Assembly (NCBI RefSeq): GCF_015160875.1
Contig: NZ_CP063374.1
Span: forward strand, 5,955,501-6,019,500
Length of the DNA: 64,000 bases
Direction: 5' to 3'
Source of the DNA: Streptomyces chromofuscus
GTDB lineage: Bacteria; Actinomycetota; Actinomycetes; Streptomycetales; Streptomycetaceae
Positions within the stretch are counted from its first letter, which is position 1. Each line of letters opens with the position of its first letter. Position numbers and translations under genes: made by a program. This document shows positions 16,951-26,375 of this stretch, one piece after another. The notes beneath the pieces are model-generated. The model was not told the origin of the DNA. It saw nothing but the letters and a program-made list of their open reading frames with translations, and made no database searches.

Positions 16951-17844
16951 CTAGAGCCACCCGGCGAACTCCAGCAGCAGCTCCGAGTCCTGCACCCGGC
17001 CCACCCGCCGGGCCCGCACGCCCGACTCCACGGCCCGGAACAGCGTCCAGCCTCGCAGCCGCTCCTGATCCACCTCCAGCGACTCCGCGAGCCGCTTCAC
17101 CCGCCGCCGGGTCGTCGCCGGGCCCGACGGCGCGGCGATCAGATCCTCCACCCGGTCCCTGACCAGCCGCGCCAGGTCGAAGGCGCACTCGCCGACCACC
17201 GGGTCGGGGCCGACCGCGAGCCACGGCATCCGGTCCCCGGCGAGCACCTTGCTCTGCCGGAACGTGCCGTGCAGCAGGCAGTGCTCCGGTGGCGCCGCCA
17301 GCAGCTCCTCGCGGGCGGCGAGCGCCGCGTCCACCAGCGGGACGAGTTCCGCGTCGGCGCTCGCCCGCATCGCCTCGGCCTGCCGCCCGGTCCGTCCGGC
17401 CACGGTCTCGAAGGGATGCCCCTCCGGCGGCGCCACCCACAGCCTTCGCAGCGTGCCCGCGGCCTCCAGCAGGGCCTTCGCCTCGGGCAGCGACCGCACC
17501 GACACCTCGGGATGCAGCCGCTCCAGCAGCAGCGCCCCGTCCTCGGCGACCGGTTCCAGCAGCTGTACGGCGCCCAGCCCGCCCCAGTGCGCCAGCGCCG
17601 CGCGCTCGCTCGCCGGGCGGGCCCGGGGCGGGGCCAGCTTCAGCACCGCGGGCGTGCCGTCCGCCCGCCGCACCAGCAGCACCAGGCTGCTCCGGCCGCC
17701 CGGCACCTGCACCCGTTCCACGGTCAACTCGCGTAGAGCGACCGCCTGTCGGGCCGCCTCGGGAAGCTTCTCCAGCCAGTCGTCACCGTCCGGCGCCGTC
17801 TCACCGAGCGCCCTGACCAGACGCTGCGGCGGTTCGAAAGCCAT
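16951..17844 (-). CDS. Aminoglycoside/hydroxyurea phosphotransferase-fold protein, probable pseudokinase
   Basis: 297 residues of the APH(6)/hydroxyurea-kinase-like fold: PPQRLVRALGETAPDGDDWL at the N-terminus, the nucleotide-lobe segment TPAVLKLAPPRARPASERAA, and a catalytic-loop position reading LLHGTFRQSKVLAGDR near residue 193. Active relatives carry HGDxxxxN followed by IDPKP. Here Asp is Thr, Asn is Lys, and the metal-binding Asp of IDP is Gly (AVGPDP). All expected catalytic residues are therefore lost while the fold is kept. I infer a binding or regulatory role rather than drug phosphorylation. It is in one direction with the ferritin-like gene 27 bp upstream. Confidence 0.85.
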   Translation of the reverse strand: MAFEPPQRLVRALGETAPDGDDWLEKLPEAARQAVALRELTVERVQVPGGRSSLVLLVRRADGTPAVLKLAPPRARPASERAALAHWGGLGAVQLLEPVAEDGALLLERLHPEVSVRSLPEAKALLEAAGTLRRLWVAPPEGHPFETVAGRTGRQAEAMRASADAELVPLVDAALAAREELLAAPPEHCLLHGTFRQSKVLAGDRMPWLAVGPDPVVGECAFDLARLVRDRVEDLIAAPSGPATTRRRVKRLAESLEVDQERLRGWTLFRAVESGVRARRVGRVQDSELLLEFAGWL

Positions 17845-17871
17845 ACGCGAGGTGTCCCCTTCCAGTACCCG

Positions 17872-18336
17872 TCACGCCGACGGTGTCGCCGACGCCGAGG
17901 CGGCGCCGGCCCGCTCGGCGAGCCCAGGGAAGGCTACGCTCCGGCCGCGCCAGCGCACCGCCCGCACCGCCGCTTCGCGCAGTGCGGCCGCCGCGAGGCC
18001 CCGCCGTCCGCCGTCCGCCGCCCGCACGAGGTCGGAGTACACGCCCGCCACCCGGTCCTCCAGTTCGGCGGCGAGCCGTACGGCCGTCTCGCCGTCGGTC
18101 ACCTGGAACGGCAGCGCGTAGCCGGCCGCCGCGGCCACCGGCTCGGCGCCCAGCGCACGCACCTCGCGCGCCAGCGCGTCCCGCCGCGCCCGGTGGGCGT
18201 CGTAGGCCGCCCGTGCCTCGGTACGCCGCTTCTCGCCGATCCTGGCACCGACCACGCCGTAGCCGTACACCACCGCGTGCTCGGCCGCCAGCGCCGCCTG
18301 GAGGGCCCGCAGCTCCCCGTTCTTCGCCTCGCTCAT
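17872..18336 (-). CDS. DUF4439 ferritin-like domain protein
   Basis: 154 residues, nearly all helical. The start (LRALQAALAAEHAVVYGYGV) and RAAYDAHRARRDALAREVRA are characteristic of the actinobacterial DUF4439 family, which has a ferritin-like four-helix fold. No complete set of di-iron ligands is obvious, so metal binding is uncertain. Its ATG overlaps the stop of the upstream lipoprotein gene as ATGA, and both probably act at the membrane face. The function is not established. Confidence 0.82.
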   Translation of the reverse strand: MSEAKNGELRALQAALAAEHAVVYGYGVVGARIGEKRRTEARAAYDAHRARRDALAREVRALGAEPVAAAAGYALPFQVTDGETAVRLAAELEDRVAGVYSDLVRAADGGRRGLAAAALREAAVRAVRWRGRSVAFPGLAERAGAASASATPSA

Positions 18337-18932
18337 GCCTTGCCCTCACCCTCCGTGAGCAGATACGCGTGTGCCGCCCCGGCCGCCGCCACCGACGCCA
18401 GCAGCCGCGCCAGCTCGCCGGGCATCTCGAGCAGCGCCTCGGTCCGCCGGTCCGCGAGCGCCCGCTCGGCGGCGGCCAACTCGGCCAGGGCCGCCTGCTC
18501 GGTGCCCGGGACGACGGGGGAGGCCTTGCCGCCGGCTGGGGCGGCGCCGGTGGGGGAGGCCTGGCCGCCGGCCGGGGCCGCGTCGGTGGGGGAGGCCTTG
18601 CCGCCCGCCGGGGCCGCCGCGGTGGCGGAGGCTTGTGCCGCGACGCCGCCGAACGCCTGCGCGTGCCGCACCGCCTCCTCCCGCAGTGGCTTCAGCCGCT
18701 GAGCGAGCCCCGGGTGGGCGGCCAGCACGGCGTCGTAGCGCGCCACCAGCGCGTCGCTGTCGCGGGCCGCACGCGCGCGTGCGCGGTCGGCGGCCGATGG
18801 GCTGCCGCCCGTGGTGTCGGAGCCGCCAGGTCCGCCGGAGCAGCCCGTGAGCAGGGCGACGCCCGCGGCCGAGGCGAGCAGGGTCCTTCTGCGCGGCCCC
18901 GAGGGCATGCGCGGCGACAGGGAAATCGGCAC
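18333..18932 (-). CDS. Lipoprotein with Ala/Pro-rich repeat region
   Basis: 199 residues. The signal sequence carries consecutive arginines (SGPRRRTLLASAAG) and a lipobox LLTGC with Cys at about residue 31. It is therefore probably a Tat- or Sec-exported lipoprotein. The body is helical. In the middle, an 11-residue unit of the form AAPAGGKASPT occurs three times (+ strand about 18520-18620), a minisatellite likely to vary between strains. The GTG at 18932 was chosen because GAGG lies 9 bases upstream. It is coupled to the DUF4439 gene. Function unknown. Confidence 0.82.
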   Translation of the reverse strand: MPISLSPRMPSGPRRRTLLASAAGVALLTGCSGGPGGSDTTGGSPSAADRARARAARDSDALVARYDAVLAAHPGLAQRLKPLREEAVRHAQAFGGVAAQASATAAAPAGGKASPTDAAPAGGQASPTGAAPAGGKASPVVPGTEQAALAELAAAERALADRRTEALLEMPGELARLLASVAAAGAAHAYLLTEGEGKA

Positions 18933-19128
18933 GGGTGACGTCCTCGAAGACTCGTACGAAAAAATGAGGGGCGGCGCGCCCGTGATCACCGTACCCGCGC
19001 ACGTGTCCGAGACCACTCACCGGCACCGCCCGCACCCAGGTGGACGGCAACACCGCCCGGGACCGGATACCCTTTGACCAGACACGCGACCTTCCCACAA
19101 CAGCACACGCGGCCGAGGAGTCACCCGG

Positions 19129-19647
19129 ATGAGCACCACCCAGAGCGAGAGGCTGCGAGAACTGCTGGAACCGCTCGTCACCTCCCAGGGTCTGGATCTC
19201 GAAGAGATCGCGGTGGACTCGGTCGGACGCAAGCGTGTGCTGCGCGTCGTCGTCGACTCCGACAGCGGAGCGGATCTCGACTCGATCGCCGATGTGAGCC
19301 GTGCGCTCTCGGCGAGGCTCGACGAGACGGACGCGATGGGCGCGGGTCAGTACACCCTCGAGGTCGGAACCCCGGGCGCGGAACGCCTCCTCACACAGCA
19401 CCGGCACTATGTGCGCGCCACCGGCCGGCTGGTCAGATTCCAGCTGGCGGAGGGCGGAGAACTGGTGGCCAGAATCCTCACGGTCGACGACGAGGGCGTC
19501 GACGCCGAGGTACCCGGGGTCAAGGGGCGCAGGCCCACGGCGCGCAGGCTCGCCTTCGAGGACATCGCCAAGGCGCGGGTCCAGGTCGAGTTCAGCCGCA
19601 AGGACAAGCAGGACGAGAAGGACATGACGGAAGAGGAGGAGGCGTAG
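19129..19647 (+). CDS. rimP: Ribosome maturation factor RimP
   Basis: A factor for 30S subunit maturation, 172 residues. Motifs are GLDLEEIAVDSVGRKRVLRV, DLDSIADVSRALSARLDE and the LEVGTPGAERLL segment, covering the N-terminal and SH3-like C-terminal domains. An acidic/lysine tail follows. The ATG at 19129 has GAGGAG upstream. It is the first gene of the rimP-nusA-ylxR-infB series; nusA starts two bases after its stop. Confidence 0.96.
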   Translation: MSTTQSERLRELLEPLVTSQGLDLEEIAVDSVGRKRVLRVVVDSDSGADLDSIADVSRALSARLDETDAMGAGQYTLEVGTPGAERLLTQHRHYVRATGRLVRFQLAEGGELVARILTVDDEGVDAEVPGVKGRRPTARRLAFEDIAKARVQVEFSRKDKQDEKDMTEEEEA

Positions 19648-19649
19648 CC

Positions 19650-20636
19650 GTGGACATCGACATGAGCGCCCTGCGGGGCTTGGTGAGGGAGAAGGAGATC
19701 TCCTTCGACCTGCTCGTGGAGGCGATCGAGGCGGCCCTCCTCATCGCCTACCACCGCACCGAGGGAAGCCGCCGGCACGCGCGCGTGGAGCTCAACCGGG
19801 AGACCGGACATGTGACCGTGTGGGCGAAGGAGGACCCCGAGGACCTCGAGGAGGGCCAGGAGCCCCGCGAGTTCGACGACACCCCGTCCGGTTTCGGCCG
19901 GATCGCCGCGACCACCGCCAAGCAGGTGATCCTGCAGCGGCTGCGCGACGCCGAGGACGACGCCACGCTCGGCGAGTACGCCGGCCGCGAGGGCGACATC
20001 GTCACGGGCGTGGTGCAGCAGGGCCGTGACCCGAAGAACGTGCTCGTCGACATCGGCAAGCTGGAGGCCATCCTGCCGGTGCAGGAGCAGGTGCCCGGCG
20101 AGAGCTACCCGCACGGGATGCGGCTGCGGTCGTACGTCGTCCGGGTGGCCAAGGGCGTCCGCGGTCCGTCGGTGACACTGTCCCGTACGCACCCCAGTCT
20201 GGTGAAGAAGCTGTTCGCACTGGAGGTGCCGGAGATCGCCGACGGGTCCGTCGAGATCGCCGCCATCGCGCGCGAGGCCGGTCACCGCACCAAGATCGCC
20301 GTCCGGTCCACCCGTTCGGGCCTGAACGCCAAGGGCGCCTGCATCGGCCCCATGGGCGGCCGGGTGCGCAACGTGATGGCCGAGCTGAACGGTGAGAAGA
20401 TCGACATCGTCGACTGGTCGGACGACCCGGCCGAGATGGTGGCGAACGCGCTGTCCCCCGCTCGGGTGTCCAAGGTCGACGTGGTTGACATGACGGCCCG
20501 TTCCGCCCGGGTGACGGTGCCCGACTACCAGCTGTCCCTGGCGATCGGCAAGGAAGGGCAGAATGCCCGGCTTGCGGCCCGGCTCACCGGTTGGCGGATC
20601 GACATCCGTCCGGACACCGAACAGCCGGGGGAATAG
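19650..20636 (+). CDS. nusA: Transcription termination/antitermination factor NusA
   Basis: 328 residues, with an RNA polymerase-binding N-terminal domain (LRGLVREKEISFDLLVEAIE), an S1 domain (about 110-180: GREGDIVTGVVQQGRD), and two KH domains (GACIGPMGGRVRNVMAELNG and SLAIGKEGQNARLAARLTGW). It lacks the C-terminal acidic repeats of the E. coli protein, as is usual in actinobacteria. The GTG at 19650 has an AGAGGAGGAGG ribosome site within the end of rimP. Confidence 0.96.
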   Translation: MDIDMSALRGLVREKEISFDLLVEAIEAALLIAYHRTEGSRRHARVELNRETGHVTVWAKEDPEDLEEGQEPREFDDTPSGFGRIAATTAKQVILQRLRDAEDDATLGEYAGREGDIVTGVVQQGRDPKNVLVDIGKLEAILPVQEQVPGESYPHGMRLRSYVVRVAKGVRGPSVTLSRTHPSLVKKLFALEVPEIADGSVEIAAIAREAGHRTKIAVRSTRSGLNAKGACIGPMGGRVRNVMAELNGEKIDIVDWSDDPAEMVANALSPARVSKVDVVDMTARSARVTVPDYQLSLAIGKEGQNARLAARLTGWRIDIRPDTEQPGE

Positions 20637-20738
20637 ATCTCGCCCCCGCGGGGGTTGGATCACGACAGTTATACGCGCTGCAACTGTTCGATCTCTGCCC
20701 CGTAGGGGTGAGGTCGTTACGGGGAGGTAGACTTAGGA

Positions 20739-21035
20739 GTGTCTGGCCGGACGCGAGCCCGCGCCTGCCCGGAACGTACCTGTGTCGGGTGCCGGGAGCG
20801 AGCGGCCAAGACCGAGCTGCTGCGCATCGTGGCGATCGAGGACGAGTGCGTCCCCGATCCTCGCGGTACGCTGCCCGGCCGGGGTGCCTATGTACACCCC
20901 GCCTTGGTCTGTCTCGACCAGGCGATACGTCGCCGGGCGTTCACGCGGGCGTTGCGCGCCCCGGGAGCGCTCGACACAAAGGCGTTGCGCCGGCACGTCG
21001 AGCGGACAACAGTTGCCGATCGGGCAACACGGTAA
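20739..21035 (+). CDS. ylxR: YlxR (DUF448) RNA-binding protein
   Basis: A 98-residue basic protein of the YlxR family, with PERTCVGCRERAAKTELLRI and the basic C-terminal half RRRAFTRALRA. It occupies its standard place between nusA and infB. The GTG at 20739 is preceded by GGGGAGG. Family members bind RNA and are linked to translation or RNase P; the role here is by homology and position. Confidence 0.92.
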   Translation: MSGRTRARACPERTCVGCRERAAKTELLRIVAIEDECVPDPRGTLPGRGAYVHPALVCLDQAIRRRAFTRALRAPGALDTKALRRHVERTTVADRATR

Positions 21036-21102
21036 GAAGCGTGCCGTACGGAAGCCCCGTGCGGCCTGGTACCTCGCGAGTCGAAAGCAGGTCGAGATTG
21101 CG

Positions 21103-21145
21103 ATGAGCACTCGATGAGTACGCGATGAGTACGCCCATGAACTAG
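21103..21145 (+). other. Three overlapping mini-ORFs in the infB leader
   Basis: An 11-bp repeat of the form CGATGAGTACG creates three chained ORFs: ATG at 21103 (M-S-T-R-stop), ATG at 21114 (M-S-T-R-stop) and ATG at 21125 (M-S-T-P-M-N-stop at 21145). Each stop overlaps the next start as ATGA. They end 38 bp before the infB start. They could act in translational control or be a chance product of the repeat. Confidence 0.45.
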
Positions 21146-21183
21146 CGACGGTCCGGCCGCAACCCGGACCTCAAAGGAGCGAA

Positions 21184-24100
21184 GTGGCTAAGGTCCGGGT
21201 CTACGAACTCGCCAAGGAGTTCGGTGTGGAGAGCAAGGTCGTCATGGCCAAGCTCCAGGAACTCGGTGAATTCGTCCGATCGGCGTCTTCGACGATCGAG
21301 GCGCCCGTAGTACGCAAACTGACTGACGCCTTCCAGCAGGGCAGCGGCAACGGCAAGTCCGCCGCGAAGCCCGCTCCCCGGAAGGCCGCCCCCAAGCCCG
21401 CCGCGCCCTCCCCGGCGCAGGCGGCACGTCCGGCTGCTCCGAAGCCGGGCGCTCCCAAGCCCGCCGCTGCCCAGCAGCCCGCGGCACCGGCGGCTCCCGC
21501 CGCTCCGGCGCCCGCGCCGACCCCCGGCCCGCGTCCGACGCCGGGCCCCAAGCCCGCGCCGCGTCCGGCCCCGGCCGCCCCGGAGTTCACCGCTCCGCCG
21601 TCGGCCCCGGCCCCGGCCGCAGCGTCCGGCCCCAAGCCGGGCACCCGTCCCGGCGCCCCCAAGCCCGGCGGCGCCCGTCCGGGTGGCCAGGACCGTCAGG
21701 GCCAGCGCCCCGGCGGCCAGGGCCCGCGTCCCGGCGCCTCCGCGCCGCGTCCCGGTGCACGTCCGGCCGGTCCGCGTCCCGGTAACAACCCCTTCACCTC
21801 CGGTGGCTCCACCGGCATGGCGCGCCCGCAGGCGCCCCGTCCGCAGGGCGCGCGTCCCGGCCCCGGTGCCCCCGGCGCCGGTCCCCGTCCGCAGGGCCCC
21901 GGTGCCCAGGGCGGCGGTCCGCGTCCGCAGGCTCCGGGCGGTTCCCGTCCGAGCCCCGGCTCGATGCCTCGTCCGCAGGGCGGCGGCCCGCGTCCCGGCG
22001 GCGGTCCCGCCGGTCCGCGCCCGAACCCGGGCATGATGCCGCAGCGTCCCGCTGCCGGCCCGCGTCCCGGCCCCGGCGGCGGTCGTGGCCCGGCCGGTGC
22101 CGCCGTCCGGCGGCGGCGCCCGTCCCGGTGGTGGCGGCGGCTTCGCCGGCCGTCCCGGCGGCGGCGGTGGCGGCGGTCGCCCGGGTGGCGGCGGCGGTTT
22201 CGCCGGCCGTCCCGGTGGCGGCGGCCCCGGTGGTGGCGGCGGCTTCGGCGGTGGCGGCGGTGGCCGTCCCGGCTTCGGCGGCCGTCCCGGCGGTGGCCCC
22301 GGCGGCCGTGGTGGTACGCAGGGTGCCTTCGGGCGTCCCGGCGGTCCGGCGCGTCGTGGCCGCAAGTCGAAGCGGCAGCGCCGTCAGGAGTACGAGGCCA
22401 TGCAGGCCCCGTCGGTCGGCGGTGTGATGCTGCCTCGCGGCAACGGCGAGACCATTCGCCTGTCGCGCGGTGCCTCGCTCACCGACTTCGCGGAGAAGAT
22501 CAACGCCAACCCGGCGTCGCTCGTCGCGGTCATGATGAACCTCGGCGAGATGGTCACGGCCACGCAGTCCGTCTCCGACGAGACGCTCCAGCTTCTGGCC
22601 GACGAGATGAACTACACCGTTCAGATCGTCAGCCCAGAGGAGGAGGACCGCGAGCTGCTGGAGTCCTTCGACATCGAGTTCGGTGAGGACGAGGGCTCCG
22701 AGGAGGACCTGGTCGTCCGTCCGCCGGTCGTGACCGTCATGGGTCACGTCGACCACGGTAAGACCCGCCTGCTCGACGCCATCCGCAAGACCAACGTCAT
22801 CGCGGGCGAGGCCGGTGGCATCACCCAGCACATCGGTGCCTACCAGGTCGCGACCCAGGTCAACGGCGAGGACCGGGCGATCACCTTCATCGACACCCCG
22901 GGTCACGAGGCGTTCACCGCCATGCGTGCCCGTGGTGCGAAGTCGACCGACATCGCGATCCTCGTGGTGGCGGCCAACGACGGTGTGATGCCGCAGACGG
23001 TCGAGGCCCTGAACCACGCCAAGGCGGCCGACGTGCCGATCGTGGTCGCGGTCAACAAGATCGACGTCGAGGGTGCGGACCCGACCAAGGTGCGCGGTCA
23101 GCTGACCGAGTACGGCCTGGTGGCCGAGGAGTACGGCGGCGACACCATGTTCGTCGACATCTCCGCCAAGCAGGGCCTGCACATCGACAGCCTGCTGGAG
23201 GCGGTCGTCCTGACCGCCGACGCCGCCCTGGACCTTCGGGCCAACCCGAACCAGGACGCGCAGGGCATCGCGATCGAGTCCCGCCTCGACCGCGGCCGTG
23301 GTGCCGTCTCGACGGTCCTCGTCCAGCGAGGCACGCTGCGGGTCGGCGACACGATGGTGGTCGGCGACGCGTACGGCCGCGTGCGGGCGATGCTCGACGA
23401 CACCGGCAGCAACGTCGCCGAGGCCGGCCCGTCCACGCCGGTCCAGGTTCTGGGTCTGACCAACGTCCCGGGCGCCGGCGACAACTTCCTCGTCGTCGAC
23501 GAGGACCGCACGGCCCGCCAGATCGCCGAGAAGCGCGCTGCGCGCGAGCGCAACGCGGCCTTCGCCAAGCGCACCCGCAGGGTCTCCCTGGAGGACCTGG
23601 ACAAGGTGCTCAAGGCCGGCGAGGTCCAGCAGCTCAACCTCATCATCAAGGGTGACGCTTCTGGTTCCGTCGAGGCCCTGGAGTCCTCGCTGCTCCAGCT
23701 CGACGTCGGCGAAGAGGTCGACATCCGCGTCCTGCACCGCGGCGTCGGTGCGGTCACGGAGTCCGACATCGACCTGGCGATGGGCTCGGACGCCATCGTG
23801 ATCGGCTTCAACGTGCGCGCCGCCGGGCGTGCCGCGCAGATGGCCGAGCGCGAGGGTGTGGACGTCCGCTACTACTCGGTCATCTACCAGGCGATCGAGG
23901 AGATCGAGGCGGCCCTCAAGGGCATGCTCAAGCCGGAGTTCGAAGAGGTCGAGCTCGGTACGGCGGAGATCCGCGAGGTCTTCCGCTCGTCCAAGCTGGG
24001 CAACATCGCGGGTGTGCTCATCCGCTCCGGCGAGGTCCGGCGCAACACCAAGGCGCGCCTGCTCCGCGACGGCAAGGTCATCGCGGAGAACCTCACCATC

Positions 24101-24241
24101 GAGGGCCTGCGTCGCTTCAAGGACGACGTGACCGAGATCCGCGAAGGGTTCGAGGGCGGTATCAACCTCGGCAACTTCAACGACATCAAGGTCGACGACG
24201 TCATCGCGACGTACGAGATGCGCGAGAAGCCGCGGGCGTAA
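21184..24241 (+). CDS. infB: Translation initiation factor IF-2, reading frame shifted within the linker
   Basis: The GTPase that brings initiator tRNA to the ribosome. The GTG at 21184 follows AAAGGAG. The first part encodes the IF2-N domain (VRVYELAKEFGVESKVVMAKL) and a long Ala/Pro/Gly-rich linker. Near 22090-22115 the reading moves from the first frame to the next one (+1). The rest, from about 22085 on, reads GGGARPGGGGGFAGRPG and then the second IF2-N domain, G1 GHVDHGKT, DTPGH, NKID, and domains II-IV, ending at 24241. An essential gene is unlikely to be broken, so a sequencing error in the GGC/GGT tract is likeliest. Internal initiation, as for the short IF2 forms of E. coli, would also rescue the function. 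Confidence 0.9.
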
Positions 24242-24255
24242 CGGCACGTGGCTGA

Positions 24256-24291
24256 CGGTGGCCGACGGGACTCGCGTCCCGTCGGCCACCG
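24256..24291 (+). terminator. Terminator after infB
   Basis: Perfect 16-bp stem CGGTGGCCGACGGGAC / GTCCCGTCGGCCACCG with the loop TCGC, followed by CGGTTT. It lies 15 bp after the infB stop. Confidence 0.8.
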
Positions 24292-24436
24292 CGGTTTGCC
24301 CACCGGGGCGCCGCCGCGCGGCCCCGGCGAAACCCGGTCGAGCCTCCGGCAGGGGCGCGGTACCGTTCTTGATGTCCCCGCCCGTCCAGTCGGCGGGGCC
24401 ATCGATCCCGGACCGGCGGGTGAACCGGTTGCACAC

Positions 24437-24730
24437 ATGTATGTGGGGACGCTGTCCTTCGACTTGCTCCTCGGCGACGTGCGGTCGCTGAAGGAGAAGC
24501 GCTCCGTCGTCCGTCCGATCGTCGCCGAACTCCAGCGGAAGTACGCGGTGAGCGCGGCCGAGGTGGACCACATGGACCTCTACCGCAGGGCCCGGATCGG
24601 CCTCGCGATGGTGTCCGGCGACGCGGGGCACGTCAGCGACGTGCTGGACCGGTGCGAGCGGCTCGTCGCCGGGCGCCCCGAGGTGGAACTGCTGTCGGTC
24701 AGACGCCGCTTCCACGGCGACGACGACTGA
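24437..24730 (+). CDS. DUF503 family protein (YlxP-like)
   Basis: 97 residues: MYVGTLSFDLLLGDVRSLKE, KRSVVRPIVAELQRKYAVSA, and the C-terminal strand VELLSVRRRFHGDDD. DUF503 proteins are small ferredoxin-like-fold proteins found next to infB and rbfA in many bacteria and are thought to act in ribosome assembly; no reaction is known. The ATG at 24437 gives the conserved start. It follows the infB terminator, so it may need its own promoter. Confidence 0.9.
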   Translation: MYVGTLSFDLLLGDVRSLKEKRSVVRPIVAELQRKYAVSAAEVDHMDLYRRARIGLAMVSGDAGHVSDVLDRCERLVAGRPEVELLSVRRRFHGDDD

Positions 24731-24770
24731 CCCAGAGAACGTAGATCAGGAAAGAACGGGAGACGGACCA

Positions 24771-25217
24771 GTGGCCGACAACGCGCGTGCCAAGAGGCTG
24801 GCGGACCTCATCCGAGAGGTGGTGGCCCAGAAGCTGCAGCGCGGGATCAAGGACCCGCGGCTCGGCTCGCACGTCACCATCACCGACACCCGGGTGACGG
24901 GCGATCTGCGGGAGGCGACCGTCTTCTACACCGTGTACGGGGACGAGGAGGAGCGGACGGCCGCGGCCGCCGGTCTGGAGAGCGCCAAGGGCATCCTGCG
25001 CTCGGAGGTCGGCAAGGCGGCCGGCGTGAAGTTCACGCCGACGCTCACCTTCGTCGCGGACGCCCTCCCGGACACCGCCCGGACCATCGAGGACCTCCTC
25101 GACAAGGCCCGCCAGTCCGACGAGAAGGTGCGCGAAGCCTCGGCGGGCGCCACCTACGCCGGTGACGCCGACCCGTACAAGAAGCCGGGTGACGACGAGG
25201 ACGACACCACCGCATGA
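24771..25217 (+). CDS. rbfA: Ribosome-binding factor A
   Basis: A 30S maturation factor, 148 residues, with a KH-like domain. The start ARAKRLADLIREVVAQKLQR and the core LGSHVTITDTRVTGDLREAT are diagnostic. An acidic tail follows. GTG start at 24771 after GGGAGACGG. Its stop overlaps the truB start as ATGA, so the two are translationally coupled. Confidence 0.95.
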   Translation: MADNARAKRLADLIREVVAQKLQRGIKDPRLGSHVTITDTRVTGDLREATVFYTVYGDEEERTAAAAGLESAKGILRSEVGKAAGVKFTPTLTFVADALPDTARTIEDLLDKARQSDEKVREASAGATYAGDADPYKKPGDDEDDTTA

Positions 25218-26119
25218 CCCGGAAGCACACCACGCCCGACGGCCTCGTCATCGTCGACAAGCCGTCGGGCTTCACCTCGCACGACGTGGTCGCCAAGATG
25301 CGCGGCATCGCGAAGACCCGCCGCGTGGGCCACGCCGGCACCCTCGACCCGATGGCGACGGGCGTCCTCGTCCTCGGCGTCGAGAAGGCCACCAAGCTGC
25401 TCGGTCACCTCGCGCTGACCGAGAAGGAGTACCTGGGCACGATCCGCCTCGGCCAGACGACCGTCACCGACGACGCCGAGGGCGAGATCACGAGGTCGGT
25501 CGACGCCTCGAAGGTCACCCGCGAGGCCATCGACGCGGGCATCGCCAAGCTGACCGGCGACATCATGCAGGTGCCGTCCAAGGTCAGCGCCATCAAGATC
25601 AACGGCGTCCGCTCGTACAAGCGGGCCCGCGACGGCGAGGACTTCGACATCCCGGCCCGGCCCGTCACCGTCTCGTCGTTCGGCGTGTACGACGTCCGGG
25701 ACGCCGTCGCCGAGGACGGCACCGCCGTGCTCGACCTCGTCGTGTCGGTGGTCTGCTCCTCCGGCACCTACATCCGGGCCCTCGCCCGCGACCTGGGCGC
25801 CGACCTCGGTGTCGGCGGCCACCTCACCGCGCTGCGCCGGACGCGCGTCGGGCCGTACAGGCTGGACTCGGCCCGCACCCTCGACCAGCTCCAGCAGGAG
25901 CTGATCGTGATGCCGATCGCAGAGGCGGCCGCGGCCGCGTTCCCGCGCTGGGACGTGGACGGCAGGCGGGCCCGGCTGCTCCTGAACGGCGTGCGGCTCG
26001 ACATGCCCGACGAGTACGCGGGCGCGGGGCCGGTGGCCGTCTTCGATCCCGAGGGCCGCTTCCTGGCGCTCGTGGAGGCGCAGCGGGGCAAGGCCAAGAG
26101 CCTCGCCGTCTTCGGCTGA
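25214..26119 (+). CDS. truB: tRNA pseudouridine(55) synthase
   Basis: Makes the TpsiC-loop pseudouridine 55 of tRNAs. 301 residues. DGLVIVDKPSGFTSHDVVAK and the catalytic GHAGTLDPMATGVLVLG (Asp in GTLDP) are clear, followed by MQVPSKVSAIKINGVRSYKR and a C-terminal PUA-like domain. Coupled to rbfA and followed by a hairpin. Confidence 0.97.
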   Translation: MTRKHTTPDGLVIVDKPSGFTSHDVVAKMRGIAKTRRVGHAGTLDPMATGVLVLGVEKATKLLGHLALTEKEYLGTIRLGQTTVTDDAEGEITRSVDASKVTREAIDAGIAKLTGDIMQVPSKVSAIKINGVRSYKRARDGEDFDIPARPVTVSSFGVYDVRDAVAEDGTAVLDLVVSVVCSSGTYIRALARDLGADLGVGGHLTALRRTRVGPYRLDSARTLDQLQQELIVMPIAEAAAAAFPRWDVDGRRARLLLNGVRLDMPDEYAGAGPVAVFDPEGRFLALVEAQRGKAKSLAVFG

Positions 26120-26135
26120 CGCCCCCACGGTCCGT

Positions 26136-26181
26136 CCGTGGAGCGGCGGTCACGGGGCCCTGCACTCCCGCCGCTCCACGG
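26136..26181. terminator. Hairpin after truB
   Basis: Perfect 14-bp stem CCGTGGAGCGGCGG / CCGCCGCTCCACGG enclosing an 18-nt loop, 17 bp after the truB stop. Confidence 0.6.
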
Positions 26182-26375
26182 TCCCCCATCGGTTCCCCCC
26201 ACCCCTAGGGTGTATCCAGCGACCCCCGTCCGTTCACCCGCCCGGGCAGGCGCTCGGAGTGAACCAGGGGTGTGCAGGGGGGCGCGTTCGTCACGCGTGC
26301 TGTCTCCCTGATCATCCCGCCCCTACCGTCGAGCTCAGGGCACGGAGGCAGGCGGTACGGCGGGGAGGTTCGACC

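Noticed and set aside
16951..17844. Aminoglycoside resistance gene
   Set aside because: The fold matches but the catalytic Asp, Asn and metal-binding Asp are absent, so no resistance claim is justified.
22085..22330. GGC/GGT repeats in infB as a CRISPR or regulatory repeat array
   Set aside because: They encode the Gly/Arg/Pro linker of IF-2 known from actinobacteria; there is no spacer structure.
21794..24715. A 973-codon minus-strand frame opposite infB
   Set aside because: Shadow of infB; the DNA in the linker is repetitive and open in several frames.
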